From Acetanaerobacterium elongatum (GTDB lineage: Bacteria; Bacillota; Clostridia; Oscillospirales; Ruminococcaceae): a stretch of DNA of 64,000 nucleotides. Shown here piece after piece: positions 1-7,478 of the stretch. Below the pieces are notes generated by a model that saw nothing but the letters and a program-made list of their open reading frames with translations, searched no databases and had not been told where the DNA came from. Each line of letters starts with the position of its first letter. Within the stretch, counting starts at the first letter, position 1. The stretch lies in the NCBI RefSeq assembly GCF_900103835.1, contig NZ_FNID01000013.1:17731-81730 (forward strand). The letters run 5' to 3'. The position numbers and the translations under genes are program-made.

Positions 1-81
1 CAGCTGGCTGAGAACGCTCAGCACAAGCGTACCGCGCCTGAGCTCAAGCAAAAGGGATTCGTAAACATCCCTTTGTTCCAT
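1..81 (-). CDS. PadR-family transcriptional regulator, N-terminus only (cut by window edge)
   Basis: Only the first 27 codons are inside the window; the gene runs off the left end. The translation starts MEQRDVYESLLLELRRG and continues TLVLSVLSQL. This matches the opening of PadR-type winged-helix repressors, where a short helix is followed by a 'RRGTLVLAVLSQL'-like first helix of the DNA-binding domain. The ATG is preceded by an AGGGGTGG ribosome binding site. PadR proteins usually repress their own operon and a nearby transporter or stress gene; the target cannot be seen here. Family assignment rests on a short segment, so confidence is moderate. Confidence 0.6.
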   Translation of the reverse strand, partial: MEQRDVYESLLLELRRGTLVLSVLSQL

Positions 82-138
82 AGAACCACCCCTATCTTTA
101 AAAGTTAATATGTAATATTCACCCTCTGCACCTATTAT

Positions 139-166
139 ACTGTATATAATACAGTATTGTCAATAC
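139..166. promoter_or_regulatory. Candidate operator: two overlapping palindromes upstream of the PadR gene
   Basis: ACTGTAT-ATA-ATACAGT (139-155, perfect 7-bp arms) overlaps GTATTG-T-CAATAC (154-166, perfect 6-bp arms). They lie 58-85 bp upstream of the padR start codon and about 170 bp upstream of the phosphorylase gene on the other strand. PadR proteins commonly autoregulate through AT-rich dyads of this sort. That this dyad is the binding site is inference. Confidence 0.4.
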
Positions 167-333
167 AATAATATTTAATATTAGATATTATTGTTATTAG
201 CTTGTCTAAATAATTATTTGTGTAAACGATTTACCCTATTGCTTTTACTGTTGTACTGGGGTTAAAATAGGCTTGTGTATTCGATTACAATGGTAAAACT
301 ATTTTAACTTCAAGCACTTTAGGAGGAAAACAT

Positions 334-3288
334 ATGATGACATCTATTAAGGCCAGAAGCCCGCAGCTTTCACCGGTAAAAGCTCTAGGAGAACATATTG
401 GTAAAGCCCTTTCATCCAGTGCGTCGGCAGTTTTTGCACATGCCAACCGTACGGATATTGCCGCCGGCGTGGACGGTATCCCCTTCTATACCCCAGTTAT
501 CAGCACATTATTGTCTGACAGCCTTTTAAACCCCGTTTTTGAACGCGCGTTCACAGATGGATATTCTGTACTAATCTTATGGGATGCCGCCGCAAAAGAG
601 GTTCAGGCGTTCTCGGGGAATAACGGCAGTTCCCAGCCTCTTCTCCTTAGTTCCGAGGAGACTGAGCGTGCAGGCACAATCATTGAACAGTCACTTGTTT
701 GGGGCGGCCTGCTGGATGAAAACGGGTTCCATATCAGCGATTTGAAATCCCCCCAACCTGGGCCGAACTACTATACCAACATGCTTATTGGAAACCGTAT
801 GAATGATAAGCGCCCCCTGCAGAGCACCCCAAAATCGGTGGTGGACAGGCTGGGGCGCGGCAGTTTTCGTTCTCATGCCGATACACAGGTGCTCGCCACA
901 CGCTGGGACTATCGCCCCGAGGAGAACGGCAACCCCGTAAACCGCCAGTTCTATCTTGTTGAAAACGGCAAGGTACTGTTCTATTCCGGTTCGCCCGATA
1001 ACAGTTCGGTAACCTCCGCACGCTGTATTCATGCACAAAACCGCACCGTTATTGAATATGAAACCGCCTGCGGGCTTCTCATTCGCCGCACCATCTTCAT
1101 TCTGCCGCAATACGAAGGCCTGCCGCTTGCTGTGGAGGCCCAACTGGTTGAGGTTGAAAACCACGGCAAAGCCGACCGGAACCTACGTTTAGTTTATACC
1201 GGTATGTTTGGTACACCAGCTACCCATGCGCTGATGCAGGATATTATCTATACCACCGTTATCTGCCAGTCGCATGTAATGTATAACGAAAACGGCGAGA
1301 TAGCGGCTGTAAGCTACGATTATAACCCTGTTTGGGACAGAGGCAATATCCGTTTTCACTCTACGCTGATTCATGACGGGGACCGTGTAATATATCCCGA
1401 TTCTTTCTGCTTTAAATATGATGAGCTGGTTGGCGACGGAACATTGCGTAATCCCCAGTTTGTTGCCGCCCTGCCTAACCGCCACACCCGAAAGGGGCCG
1501 GGCTTCTTCGCGGTAGGCGCTCCCCTTACTGTAAAGGCCGGTGAAACGGTAAGCGTTGATAACTTTACCGGGCTTGTTTCTGATGCGGTAGACGACAGCT
1601 ACAGCTACCCTGAAACTACCTACACTCAGATTTCAGCATTGATTGAGCGTTTTAAGGCAGAAGGTGCATTAAAGGCCGCTTTAAACGAGGTAATCGCATT
1701 CTGCGGCAAGTATTCATCGTTTCTGAGCGTGCAGAGCGGCGATAAGCTGTTTGACAGCTACGTTAACCACAACCTCCCCTTTCAGGTATTCTACCAGACC
1801 TTTGTATCCCGTTCCTTCGACCAGACACAGAAAGGCTTCCGTGAGATCGGCTTTAGAGAGATTCAGGACATTTTTGCCTCGATGTACTACTTTACCGGCA
1901 TGAACCGCCCCGATTTTGTAAAGCAGCTGATTACTGAGTGGGCCTCAAACGTTTATGGCATGGGCTACGCCAACCACAATTTCTATTGGAAGGGTAAGGA
2001 GCCCGGTGTTTACTCCGACGACAGCCTGTGGCTTTTGCAGGCAATCGGCAGATATGTTGACCTTACCGGCGACCTTACAATACTGGAGGAAGAGATTCCA
2101 ATGGCCGACGGCGGTATGCGAAAGCTGGCCGATACCATCGGAGCAATCATCACCTACTCAGCAAAGATTTCGGTTGGTAAGCACGGTTTCCCGCTGATTG
2201 ATGCCGCAGACTGGAACGATTGCCTGCATGTTGACCCAGACTGCTTAAACGGCAAGCAAAAGGAGGAAGCCTATAACCTTCAGCTCGAAAAAGGCGGCAG
2301 ATACGGAGACCCCTTTGAGAGTAATCTTTCCGAAAGCATCATGAATGCCTTCTTATTGAAGGTAGCTATCGACATAGCCGCTCGGCTGGCGAGTGCCAGA
2401 GGCATTTCGAGCGAGGCCGAAAGCTATCACCGCCTGGGGGCAGAGCTGGCGGAGCGTTTGCAGAAGGATACTTGGAAGGGCGACTTCTTTGCGCGCGTGC
2501 TGTTCAACCGCGGAGGCGCGATAGATTATCTCGGTGCTCAAGGGGATAATCTGCAGATTGAAGCGGGTGCTAAGGGAACCTACTTCTTAAACTCGTTTAC
2601 ATGGGCTGTATTTGCGGACGTTGCCACCGATGCGCAGATTGCGGTGATGTTGGATACTATTGATAACAACCTGAAAACCCCTTACGGTTACCGCCTGTGT
2701 TCCGGCGTGGATTACCCGCGCATTGCGCCGAAGGTTTCGGTTTCGCTCTACTTCCAGGGCGACCGAGAGAACAGCGGCGTATTCAAGCATGCGAACACCA
2801 TGGCTGCCGCGGCAATGCTGAAAGCCGCAAATTCTGTAAAGGATGCTGCATTGGCGAGACGTCTGACCGAAACCGCCTACTGGATTATGGATGTTATCCT
2901 GCCCTACAAAACTCTGCAGGCTCCTTTTGTAACCTGTGGTAACCCCCGCTTCTGCACACAGTATAACAACTACGAAACCGGAGAGAACATCGGCCCGACC
3001 TTGAGCGGTACCTCCACATGGCTGCTGATTTCGCTCATGATGTCCTTCGGTATTGAGTATCGTGCAGACGGCTTGAAGCTTAGCCCGCTGCTCCGCCCGG
3101 AGGAAACAACGCTCTCGTTTAGCCTGAAAACCAATGGTACCACCTACGCTGTGACCGTAAGCAAGCCTAAGGGCTTTAAGCGCATAACTGACGGCTGTGG
3201 CATTATGCTTGATGGTAAGCCATTTACAGGCAATCTGCTCCCGCTCTTCAGTGATGGTGAGGTTCATACTGTGGTGCTTACTTTTTGA
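334..3288 (+). CDS. GH94-family (former GT36) glycoside phosphorylase
   Basis: A large cytoplasmic-looking protein of 984 residues with no signal peptide or membrane segment. The N-terminal half (about 80-450) looks like the beta-sandwich domain of GH94 phosphorylases and the C-terminal half (about 470-920) like the (alpha/alpha)6 barrel. The motif AADWNDCL places the candidate general acid Asp at residue 626. 'DRENSGVFKHANTM' near residue 810 fits the conserved region with the phosphate-binding His. GH94 enzymes cleave beta-glucosides with phosphate to give sugar 1-phosphate, saving ATP. At 984 residues it is nearer the longer cellodextrin or 1,2-beta-oligoglucan phosphorylases than cellobiose phosphorylase (about 800). 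The substrate cannot be assigned by eye. The start is the first of two ATGs, behind AGGAGGAAAACAT. It is monocistronic and ends at a strong terminator. Confidence 0.8.
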   Translation: MMTSIKARSPQLSPVKALGEHIGKALSSSASAVFAHANRTDIAAGVDGIPFYTPVISTLLSDSLLNPVFERAFTDGYSVLILWDAAAKEVQAFSGNNGSSQPLLLSSEETERAGTIIEQSLVWGGLLDENGFHISDLKSPQPGPNYYTNMLIGNRMNDKRPLQSTPKSVVDRLGRGSFRSHADTQVLATRWDYRPEENGNPVNRQFYLVENGKVLFYSGSPDNSSVTSARCIHAQNRTVIEYETACGLLIRRTIFILPQYEGLPLAVEAQLVEVENHGKADRNLRLVYTGMFGTPATHALMQDIIYTTVICQSHVMYNENGEIAAVSYDYNPVWDRGNIRFHSTLIHDGDRVIYPDSFCFKYDELVGDGTLRNPQFVAALPNRHTRKGPGFFAVGAPLTVKAGETVSVDNFTGLVSDAVDDSYSYPETTYTQISALIERFKAEGALKAALNEVIAFCGKYSSFLSVQSGDKLFDSYVNHNLPFQVFYQTFVSRSFDQTQKGFREIGFREIQDIFASMYYFTGMNRPDFVKQLITEWASNVYGMGYANHNFYWKGKEPGVYSDDSLWLLQAIGRYVDLTGDLTILEEEIPMADGGMRKLADTIGAIITYSAKISVGKHGFPLIDAADWNDCLHVDPDCLNGKQKEEAYNLQLEKGGRYGDPFESNLSESIMNAFLLKVAIDIAARLASARGISSEAESYHRLGAELAERLQKDTWKGDFFARVLFNRGGAIDYLGAQGDNLQIEAGAKGTYFLNSFTWAVFADVATDAQIAVMLDTIDNNLKTPYGYRLCSGVDYPRIAPKVSVSLYFQGDRENSGVFKHANTMAAAAMLKAANSVKDAALARRLTETAYWIMDVILPYKTLQAPFVTCGNPRFCTQYNNYETGENIGPTLSGTSTWLLISLMMSFGIEYRADGLKLSPLLRPEETTLSFSLKTNGTTYAVTVSKPKGFKRITDGCGIMLDGKPFTGNLLPLFSDGEVHTVVLTF

Positions 3289-3335
3289 TCTTTATATTTA
3301 AAAGTGGCTCTAAAAGGGTTATTTAATTTGAATGA

Positions 3336-3383
3336 AGGGCTTGCTGTCTGCAAAAGCGCAGGTAGCAAGCCCTCTTGTTTTGT
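3336..3383 (+). terminator. Rho-independent terminator of the phosphorylase gene
   Basis: A perfect 10-bp outer stem (AGGGCTTGCT with AGCAAGCCCT) encloses a second 4-bp stem (CTGC with GCAG), followed by CTTGTTTTGT. It lies 48 bp after the phosphorylase stop, between two convergent genes. Confidence 0.85.
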
Positions 3384-3458
3384 CGGTTGTAAATAATCAG
3401 GATTATTAAGGATTCTTTCTTGAGGTACAGCAGTGAATTGTTGGGTACAAATATCACA

Positions 3459-4592
3459 TTATTGTTTTATACTTGATTCAACCCGTTTCAGATACCTATG
3501 CTTGCCCCCTATTAGGCTTATTATTTTTGTATCCAATATATGCAGACCAAAAGCAGTGAGTGTGGATAGTATCAGAACTAATAAAACATACATAACATCA
3601 TTGTTAATCTGGATAAACCTTGAACGAAGCAGTATTATAAATAGATATTGTATCAAATACAGTTCCAAGGTCATCTGGCCAAGAAGTTGTAAAATCTTAT
3701 TGTTAAACCGCACCTTCATTGTAATCAATAAGACCGCCGCAACAAATAAAACAATAGCTGGTAATTGAACCGAAAGACACAGGAATCTTTCGGGGATGTC
3801 AGATTGAAAGGGGGTATTTGCATAGTAGGAAACATGCTTAAGCATATATAAGTTTAAAATAAACACGGGAAAGAAGAGAACAATCAAAACCGGTGTAAGG
3901 ATTGCATACCGCTTTTTAGCAAAGGAGATGATATTCCCTTCAAATCTTCCCGCCAACATACCGAAAAGGAACAAGAAGCAGGTGTTGTACCACCATTCCC
4001 CCTGAAACCAAAAACCACCATGACCCAGGCATGCACATATGATTGTATAGACAAGCAGAAAAACAGCCATACCCCAAAATGCGGTACGTTCCTTTTTACA
4101 ATATTTAAAAATGATATAGAAAGCGATATAGAATATTACTATTGCTACCGCAAACCAAGCTTGAGGGTTGATTAAAATAAAACCCGTTAAGAACAGAACT
4201 ATTTCAACCGGTGAAAATCGCTGCCCTTCGATAAGGTTATAAACCAGATAGATGATTATTGTCGCATACAAAGGTACTAGCACGGAAGGAAGACGGCGAC
4301 GGATAAAGCCCTGCAGGTAATTTTGTTTTGATTGGTAGCTTTTTATTAAGCCATAACCTGAACAAAATAGGAATACTCCTACAAACAGCACGCCGGCATC
4401 TACAAAGGGTGAAAGTACGTCCGGCGTTTTTAGTCTTTGCGAAAGATGATGCAGTATTACCCCAAAAGCACAGAGTGCCTGCAGTGCTTTTGTATTCTCT
4501 AGCGAAAGAAATTCCTCATTCCATTTTCCTATCCCATAGATTTTTAATCCAAACAGACCAAGGGCAACAAAGAGCAGAATAACTACCAGCAT
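3459..4592 (-). CDS. Acyltransferase 3 family integral membrane protein
   Basis: 377 residues, with about ten hydrophobic segments starting immediately at the N-terminus. Near residues 33-60 it has the family signature 'KALQALCAFGVILHHLSQ', with the paired His used for catalysis in acyltransferase-3 proteins. Further on are the arginine-rich 'FIRRRLPSVLVPLY' and a string of transmembrane helices. Such proteins move acyl groups, often O-acetyl, onto surface polysaccharides or lipids. The acceptor is unknown and there is no neighbouring polysaccharide locus. GAGAGGA precedes the ATG. It is convergent with the phosphorylase and appears to be transcribed alone. Confidence 0.75.
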   Translation of the reverse strand: MLVVILLFVALGLFGLKIYGIGKWNEEFLSLENTKALQALCAFGVILHHLSQRLKTPDVLSPFVDAGVLFVGVFLFCSGYGLIKSYQSKQNYLQGFIRRRLPSVLVPLYATIIIYLVYNLIEGQRFSPVEIVLFLTGFILINPQAWFAVAIVIFYIAFYIIFKYCKKERTAFWGMAVFLLVYTIICACLGHGGFWFQGEWWYNTCFLFLFGMLAGRFEGNIISFAKKRYAILTPVLIVLFFPVFILNLYMLKHVSYYANTPFQSDIPERFLCLSVQLPAIVLFVAAVLLITMKVRFNNKILQLLGQMTLELYLIQYLFIILLRSRFIQINNDVMYVLLVLILSTLTAFGLHILDTKIISLIGGKHRYLKRVESSIKQ

Positions 4593-4660
4593 GAAATATC
4601 ATCCTCTCAAATGTTCTTAATACAAATGTCACTTTATATATAAAATTTAAAACATTTTAG

Positions 4661-4689
4661 TTGACAATCTGCAGATTATTAGATATAAT
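4661..4689 (+). promoter_or_regulatory. Sigma-A promoter of tRNA-Ser
   Basis: Perfect consensus hexamers: TTGACA at 4661-4666 and TATAAT at 4684-4689, separated by 17 bp, 58 bp before the tRNA 5' end. Confidence 0.9.
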
Positions 4690-4747
4690 AATTAAGCGCT
4701 GTCAAGATGGTTGCATCTGTTTCGACAGTAAAACTGAAAATGTGTAT

Positions 4748-4839
4748 GGAGAAGTCGCCTAGTTGGTCGAGGGCGCACGACTGGAAATCGTGTAGGCGTC
4801 AAAAGCGTCTCGAGAGTTCGAATCTCTCCTTCTCCGCCA
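4748..4839 (+). tRNA. tRNA-Ser(GGA)
   Basis: Acceptor arms GGAGAAG (4748-4754) and CTTCTCC (4829-4835) pair perfectly, with discriminator G and an encoded CCA. The anticodon loop CTGGAAA gives anticodon GGA, reading UCC/UCU serine codons. The long variable arm (around TAGGCGTCAAAAGCGTCT) is typical of class II tRNA-Ser, and the T-loop TTCGAAT is present. Confidence 0.96.
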
Positions 4840-4842
4840 AAA

Positions 4843-4874
4843 CCGCTCAGCCTAAAAGGTTGGGCGGCTTTTTT
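4843..4874 (+). terminator. Terminator after tRNA-Ser
   Basis: CCGCTCAGCC pairs with GGTTGGGCGG (two wobble pairs) around a short A-rich loop, followed directly by CTTTTTTC. It starts four bases after the tRNA CCA end. Confidence 0.85.
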
Positions 4875-4941
4875 CATATTTTTTCAGGTCGGTGTGGTAC
4901 ACCGGCCTGTCTGTTTATAGCAACCTGTTAAAAAGGGGTAT

Positions 4942-5976
4942 TTACAGTTTTTGAACGTAGTTATAAATGAGAGATGTCATCTCGCCTATGGGGGCCTGCT
5001 TCATTACGGCACCGATGTTAAACGCCACCATCGGCATACCATAAACTACGCAGGTTTCTTTGTTTTGCCCAAGTGTATAAGCGCCCGCCTTTCTCATGGA
5101 AAGCAGCCCGTTCGCACCGTCTGCACCCATACCGGTTAGAATAACGCCGATAGCGTTCTTGCCTGCTGTGGCTGCAACCGATTCAAACAGCACATCAACC
5201 GACGGGCAGTGACCACTTACCTTTTCCTCCTTGGTACACTTTACGGCATAGCCGCCGGAGTCCTTAACAAGGCGCATCTGAAAATCCCCGGGAGCTACCA
5301 GAATACGGCCGGTTTGAACCCTGTCTCCACTCTCGGCCTCTTTAACCTCCATCTTACAGATGCGGTTTAAACGCTCGGCATACATGCGCGTAAACATCTC
5401 GGGCATGTGCTGAACTATTACAATACCGGGTGTTGTTGTAGGAAGGTCTTGTATAACCGCAACGGTTGCATCGGTGCCGCCAGTGGAAGCTCCAATAGCT
5501 ATTACAAAGTCATTAACTGTTTTACTCTTTGTATAACTTACATGCTCAATCGGCTTTGCCTTTTTTAGCTTTGCCATCGAGGCAATCTTTACCTTAATAA
5601 CCAGTTCGTGTGTAAAATTAAAAAGATCAGAAGAGGATTTTATGCTAGGCTTTTTTACAAAGTCAACAGCACCTGCATCCAACGCATCCAGCGCATTAAT
5701 CGGCAGAGAACTAACTACCACAACCGGTGTAGGATACTGTGGCATCAGCTTTTTTAAAAACTCTATACCGTTCATCTTAGGCATTTCAACATCCAGCGTT
5801 ACAACATCCGGCCTAAGCTGCTCAATTAGCTTCAGCGCCTCTATGGGATCGGCAGCTGTGCCAACAATCTCGATTGCGTTGTCGGAGCTCATGCTTTTTA
5901 CAAGGAACTCTCTAAACAGCATTGAGTCATCGACAATCAATGTTTTTATTTTTCGTAGATTCGCCATATTCGGCAC
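4942..5976 (-). CDS. cheB: Chemotaxis response regulator protein-glutamate methylesterase CheB
   Basis: Removes methyl groups from, and deamidates, chemoreceptors for adaptation once phosphorylated by CheA. 344 residues: an N-terminal receiver domain (about 8-125) with the acid pair DD at 16-17 and phospho-acceptor Asp62 in 'TLDVEMPKMNG', a linker, then the methylesterase domain. Catalytic residues are Ser164 (GASTGGT), His190 (QHMPEMF) and Asp near 287 (GMGADGA). The best start is the GTG at 5976, because AAAGG lies 7 bases upstream; the ATG three codons later is too far from it. It is last in cheA-cheW-cheR-cheB and follows cheR by 44 bases. The receptors it acts on are not in this window. 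Confidence 0.95.
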   Translation of the reverse strand: MPNMANLRKIKTLIVDDSMLFREFLVKSMSSDNAIEIVGTAADPIEALKLIEQLRPDVVTLDVEMPKMNGIEFLKKLMPQYPTPVVVVSSLPINALDALDAGAVDFVKKPSIKSSSDLFNFTHELVIKVKIASMAKLKKAKPIEHVSYTKSKTVNDFVIAIGASTGGTDATVAVIQDLPTTTPGIVIVQHMPEMFTRMYAERLNRICKMEVKEAESGDRVQTGRILVAPGDFQMRLVKDSGGYAVKCTKEEKVSGHCPSVDVLFESVAATAGKNAIGVILTGMGADGANGLLSMRKAGAYTLGQNKETCVVYGMPMVAFNIGAVMKQAPIGEMTSLIYNYVQKL

Positions 5977-6020
5977 CGATGCCTTTCCGAACCATTCAAG
6001 AACTGATTCTGTTTCGTACT

Positions 6021-6827
6021 TTATTTTTGATAGATTGCTGGCATGAGATATTTATACTGAGAGGACTCCCGGTTGATAGTCTCGGCATGCCCAATAAATA
6101 GATAGCCCCCCGGGCGCGTATTGTTATAGAACTTGCTAATCAATTGCTGTTTTGTCGGTGTATCAAAATAGATCATGACATTTCTGCAAAGAATGATATC
6201 AAAACTATTCTTGAAGGTGAAATTATCCATCAAATTAATTTGACGATATACTACCTCATCCTTGATAAAAGGCTTGACCTCTACAGTATTGGCATCAACT
6301 GCAGTAAAATACTTTGATTTCCATTTCTCGGGCACATTTTGAATCGATTCTGCCGAATAGATACCACTCTTCGCTTTATCCAATACCTTAAGCGAGATAT
6401 CCGAGGCCAGTATTTTGGTATTCCACTGCTGCTTTTTCGTACCGAAATAATCCTGTATCACCATAGCAAGGGTATAGGGTTCTTCACCCGAAGAGCAGCC
6501 CGCGCTCCAAATACGGATCTCGTGGTTCCTGTTAGTCCGCTCAAACTCCGGCAGGATGGTGGATGTAAAGTAGTTAAAATGCTCGACTTCCCTTAAAAAG
6601 TAGGTATGGTTGGTTGTAAGCTTGCTGATGAGCAATGACATTTCTTTTTTCGAAGGATCCTGCAGCACAGCATTGAAGTAATCTGTAAAATTCGTAAAGC
6701 CTTTTTCTGCCAAAGTAGAGGCCATTCTGCTTTCAATCAGGGTTCTTTTTTTAGTAAGGTTAATTCCATAATTGGTTTTAAGGTAACCGGTTATCCGGTC
6801 AAATTCAATATCTGATAATGATACCAT
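6021..6827 (-). CDS. cheR: Chemotaxis protein methyltransferase CheR
   Basis: Uses S-adenosylmethionine to methylate chemoreceptor glutamates, opposing CheB. 268 residues, the normal length. The N-terminal helical CheR domain (about 5-60) is followed by the SAM-binding Rossmann domain with 'IWSAGCSSGEEPYTLAMV', the CheR motif I. 'IILCRNVMIYFD' is the expected motif further on, and the protein ends with the 'GYLFIGHAE' strand. AGGAG five bases before the ATG fixes the start. It lies between cheW, across a hairpin-containing gap, and cheB. Confidence 0.95.
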   Translation of the reverse strand: MVSLSDIEFDRITGYLKTNYGINLTKKRTLIESRMASTLAEKGFTNFTDYFNAVLQDPSKKEMSLLISKLTTNHTYFLREVEHFNYFTSTILPEFERTNRNHEIRIWSAGCSSGEEPYTLAMVIQDYFGTKKQQWNTKILASDISLKVLDKAKSGIYSAESIQNVPEKWKSKYFTAVDANTVEVKPFIKDEVVYRQINLMDNFTFKNSFDIILCRNVMIYFDTPTKQQLISKFYNNTRPGGYLFIGHAETINRESSQYKYLMPAIYQK

Positions 6828-6869
6828 AGCTACTCCTAATCAGGCTTATCGATAAGCCATTTAAACTGT

Positions 6870-6916
6870 GAAAAAACAGATAACAATAGCGACAAGCGCA
6901 CAGCCTGCCGCTATTG
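6870..6916 (-). terminator. Terminator-like hairpin between cheW and cheR
   Basis: Read on the minus strand, CAATAGCGGCAGGC can pair with GCTTGTCGCTATTG. That gives an 8-bp perfect outer stem extended to about 14 bp with wobble pairs, around a 5-base loop. TTATCTGTTTTTT follows. It sits in the roughly 100-base gap between cheW and cheR and could lower expression of cheR and cheB relative to cheA and cheW. Confidence 0.5.
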
Positions 6917-6931
6917 CACAAAATACATTAA

Positions 6932-7438
6932 TTATTTCTCCATATTCTCGGTAATGGCTGAAAGCTCATCCATTTCATCATCGCTTAACAGCTTTTGGCA
7001 GTCAAGAATCAGCTTTACATCTTCGCCGATCTTACCAATCCCCTTAACATAGCGACTGGAGCCGTTTTTGCTGAAGCTGGGGGGCGCAGCAATATCCGCA
7101 TCCGGTATACGCATTACCTCATCAACCTGATCCACAATAATGCCGACAGAATTTCCGTTTACATCTACAACAACAAAACAGGTCTTGTCGTCGTATGGAC
7201 GCTCCTCCTTCCCAAACCGCAGACGAACATCCAGTACCGGTATAACCTTACCGCGAAGATTAATAATACCCTTCAAGTACTCCGGCAACTCGGGTACCTG
7301 TGTGATGGGCTGTACCACTATAATTTCAATAACATACCGAATGTCTATGCAGTATGATTGATCGTCAATTATAAATGTAAGGTATTTCTCTTTTAGCGAG
7401 TCTTCTACATCTGTAATATTCTCTAATACTTGCGCCAT
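6932..7438 (-). CDS. cheW: Chemotaxis coupling protein CheW
   Basis: Adaptor that links chemoreceptors to the CheA kinase in the polar arrays. 168 residues made almost entirely of one CheW-like domain (about 15-155). 'KYLTFIIDDQSYCIDIRYVIEII' is the first beta subdomain, 'LPEYLKGIINLRGKVIPVLDVRLRF' carries the conserved NLRG motif, and 'VGIIVDQVDEVMRI' is the second subdomain. It ends in an acidic tail. AAAGGG precedes the ATG. It lies just downstream of cheA, with a 40-base gap. Confidence 0.95.
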   Translation of the reverse strand: MAQVLENITDVEDSLKEKYLTFIIDDQSYCIDIRYVIEIIVVQPITQVPELPEYLKGIINLRGKVIPVLDVRLRFGKEERPYDDKTCFVVVDVNGNSVGIIVDQVDEVMRIPDADIAAPPSFSKNGSSRYVKGIGKIGEDVKLILDCQKLLSDDEMDELSAITENMEK

Positions 7439-7478
7439 AATTTCTACACCCTTTCAGATATTCTGGTCATTTCATTAA

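Noticed and set aside
4692..4931. Open frames across tRNA-Ser on both strands
   Set aside because: They run through the tRNA and its terminator; the tRNA is certain.
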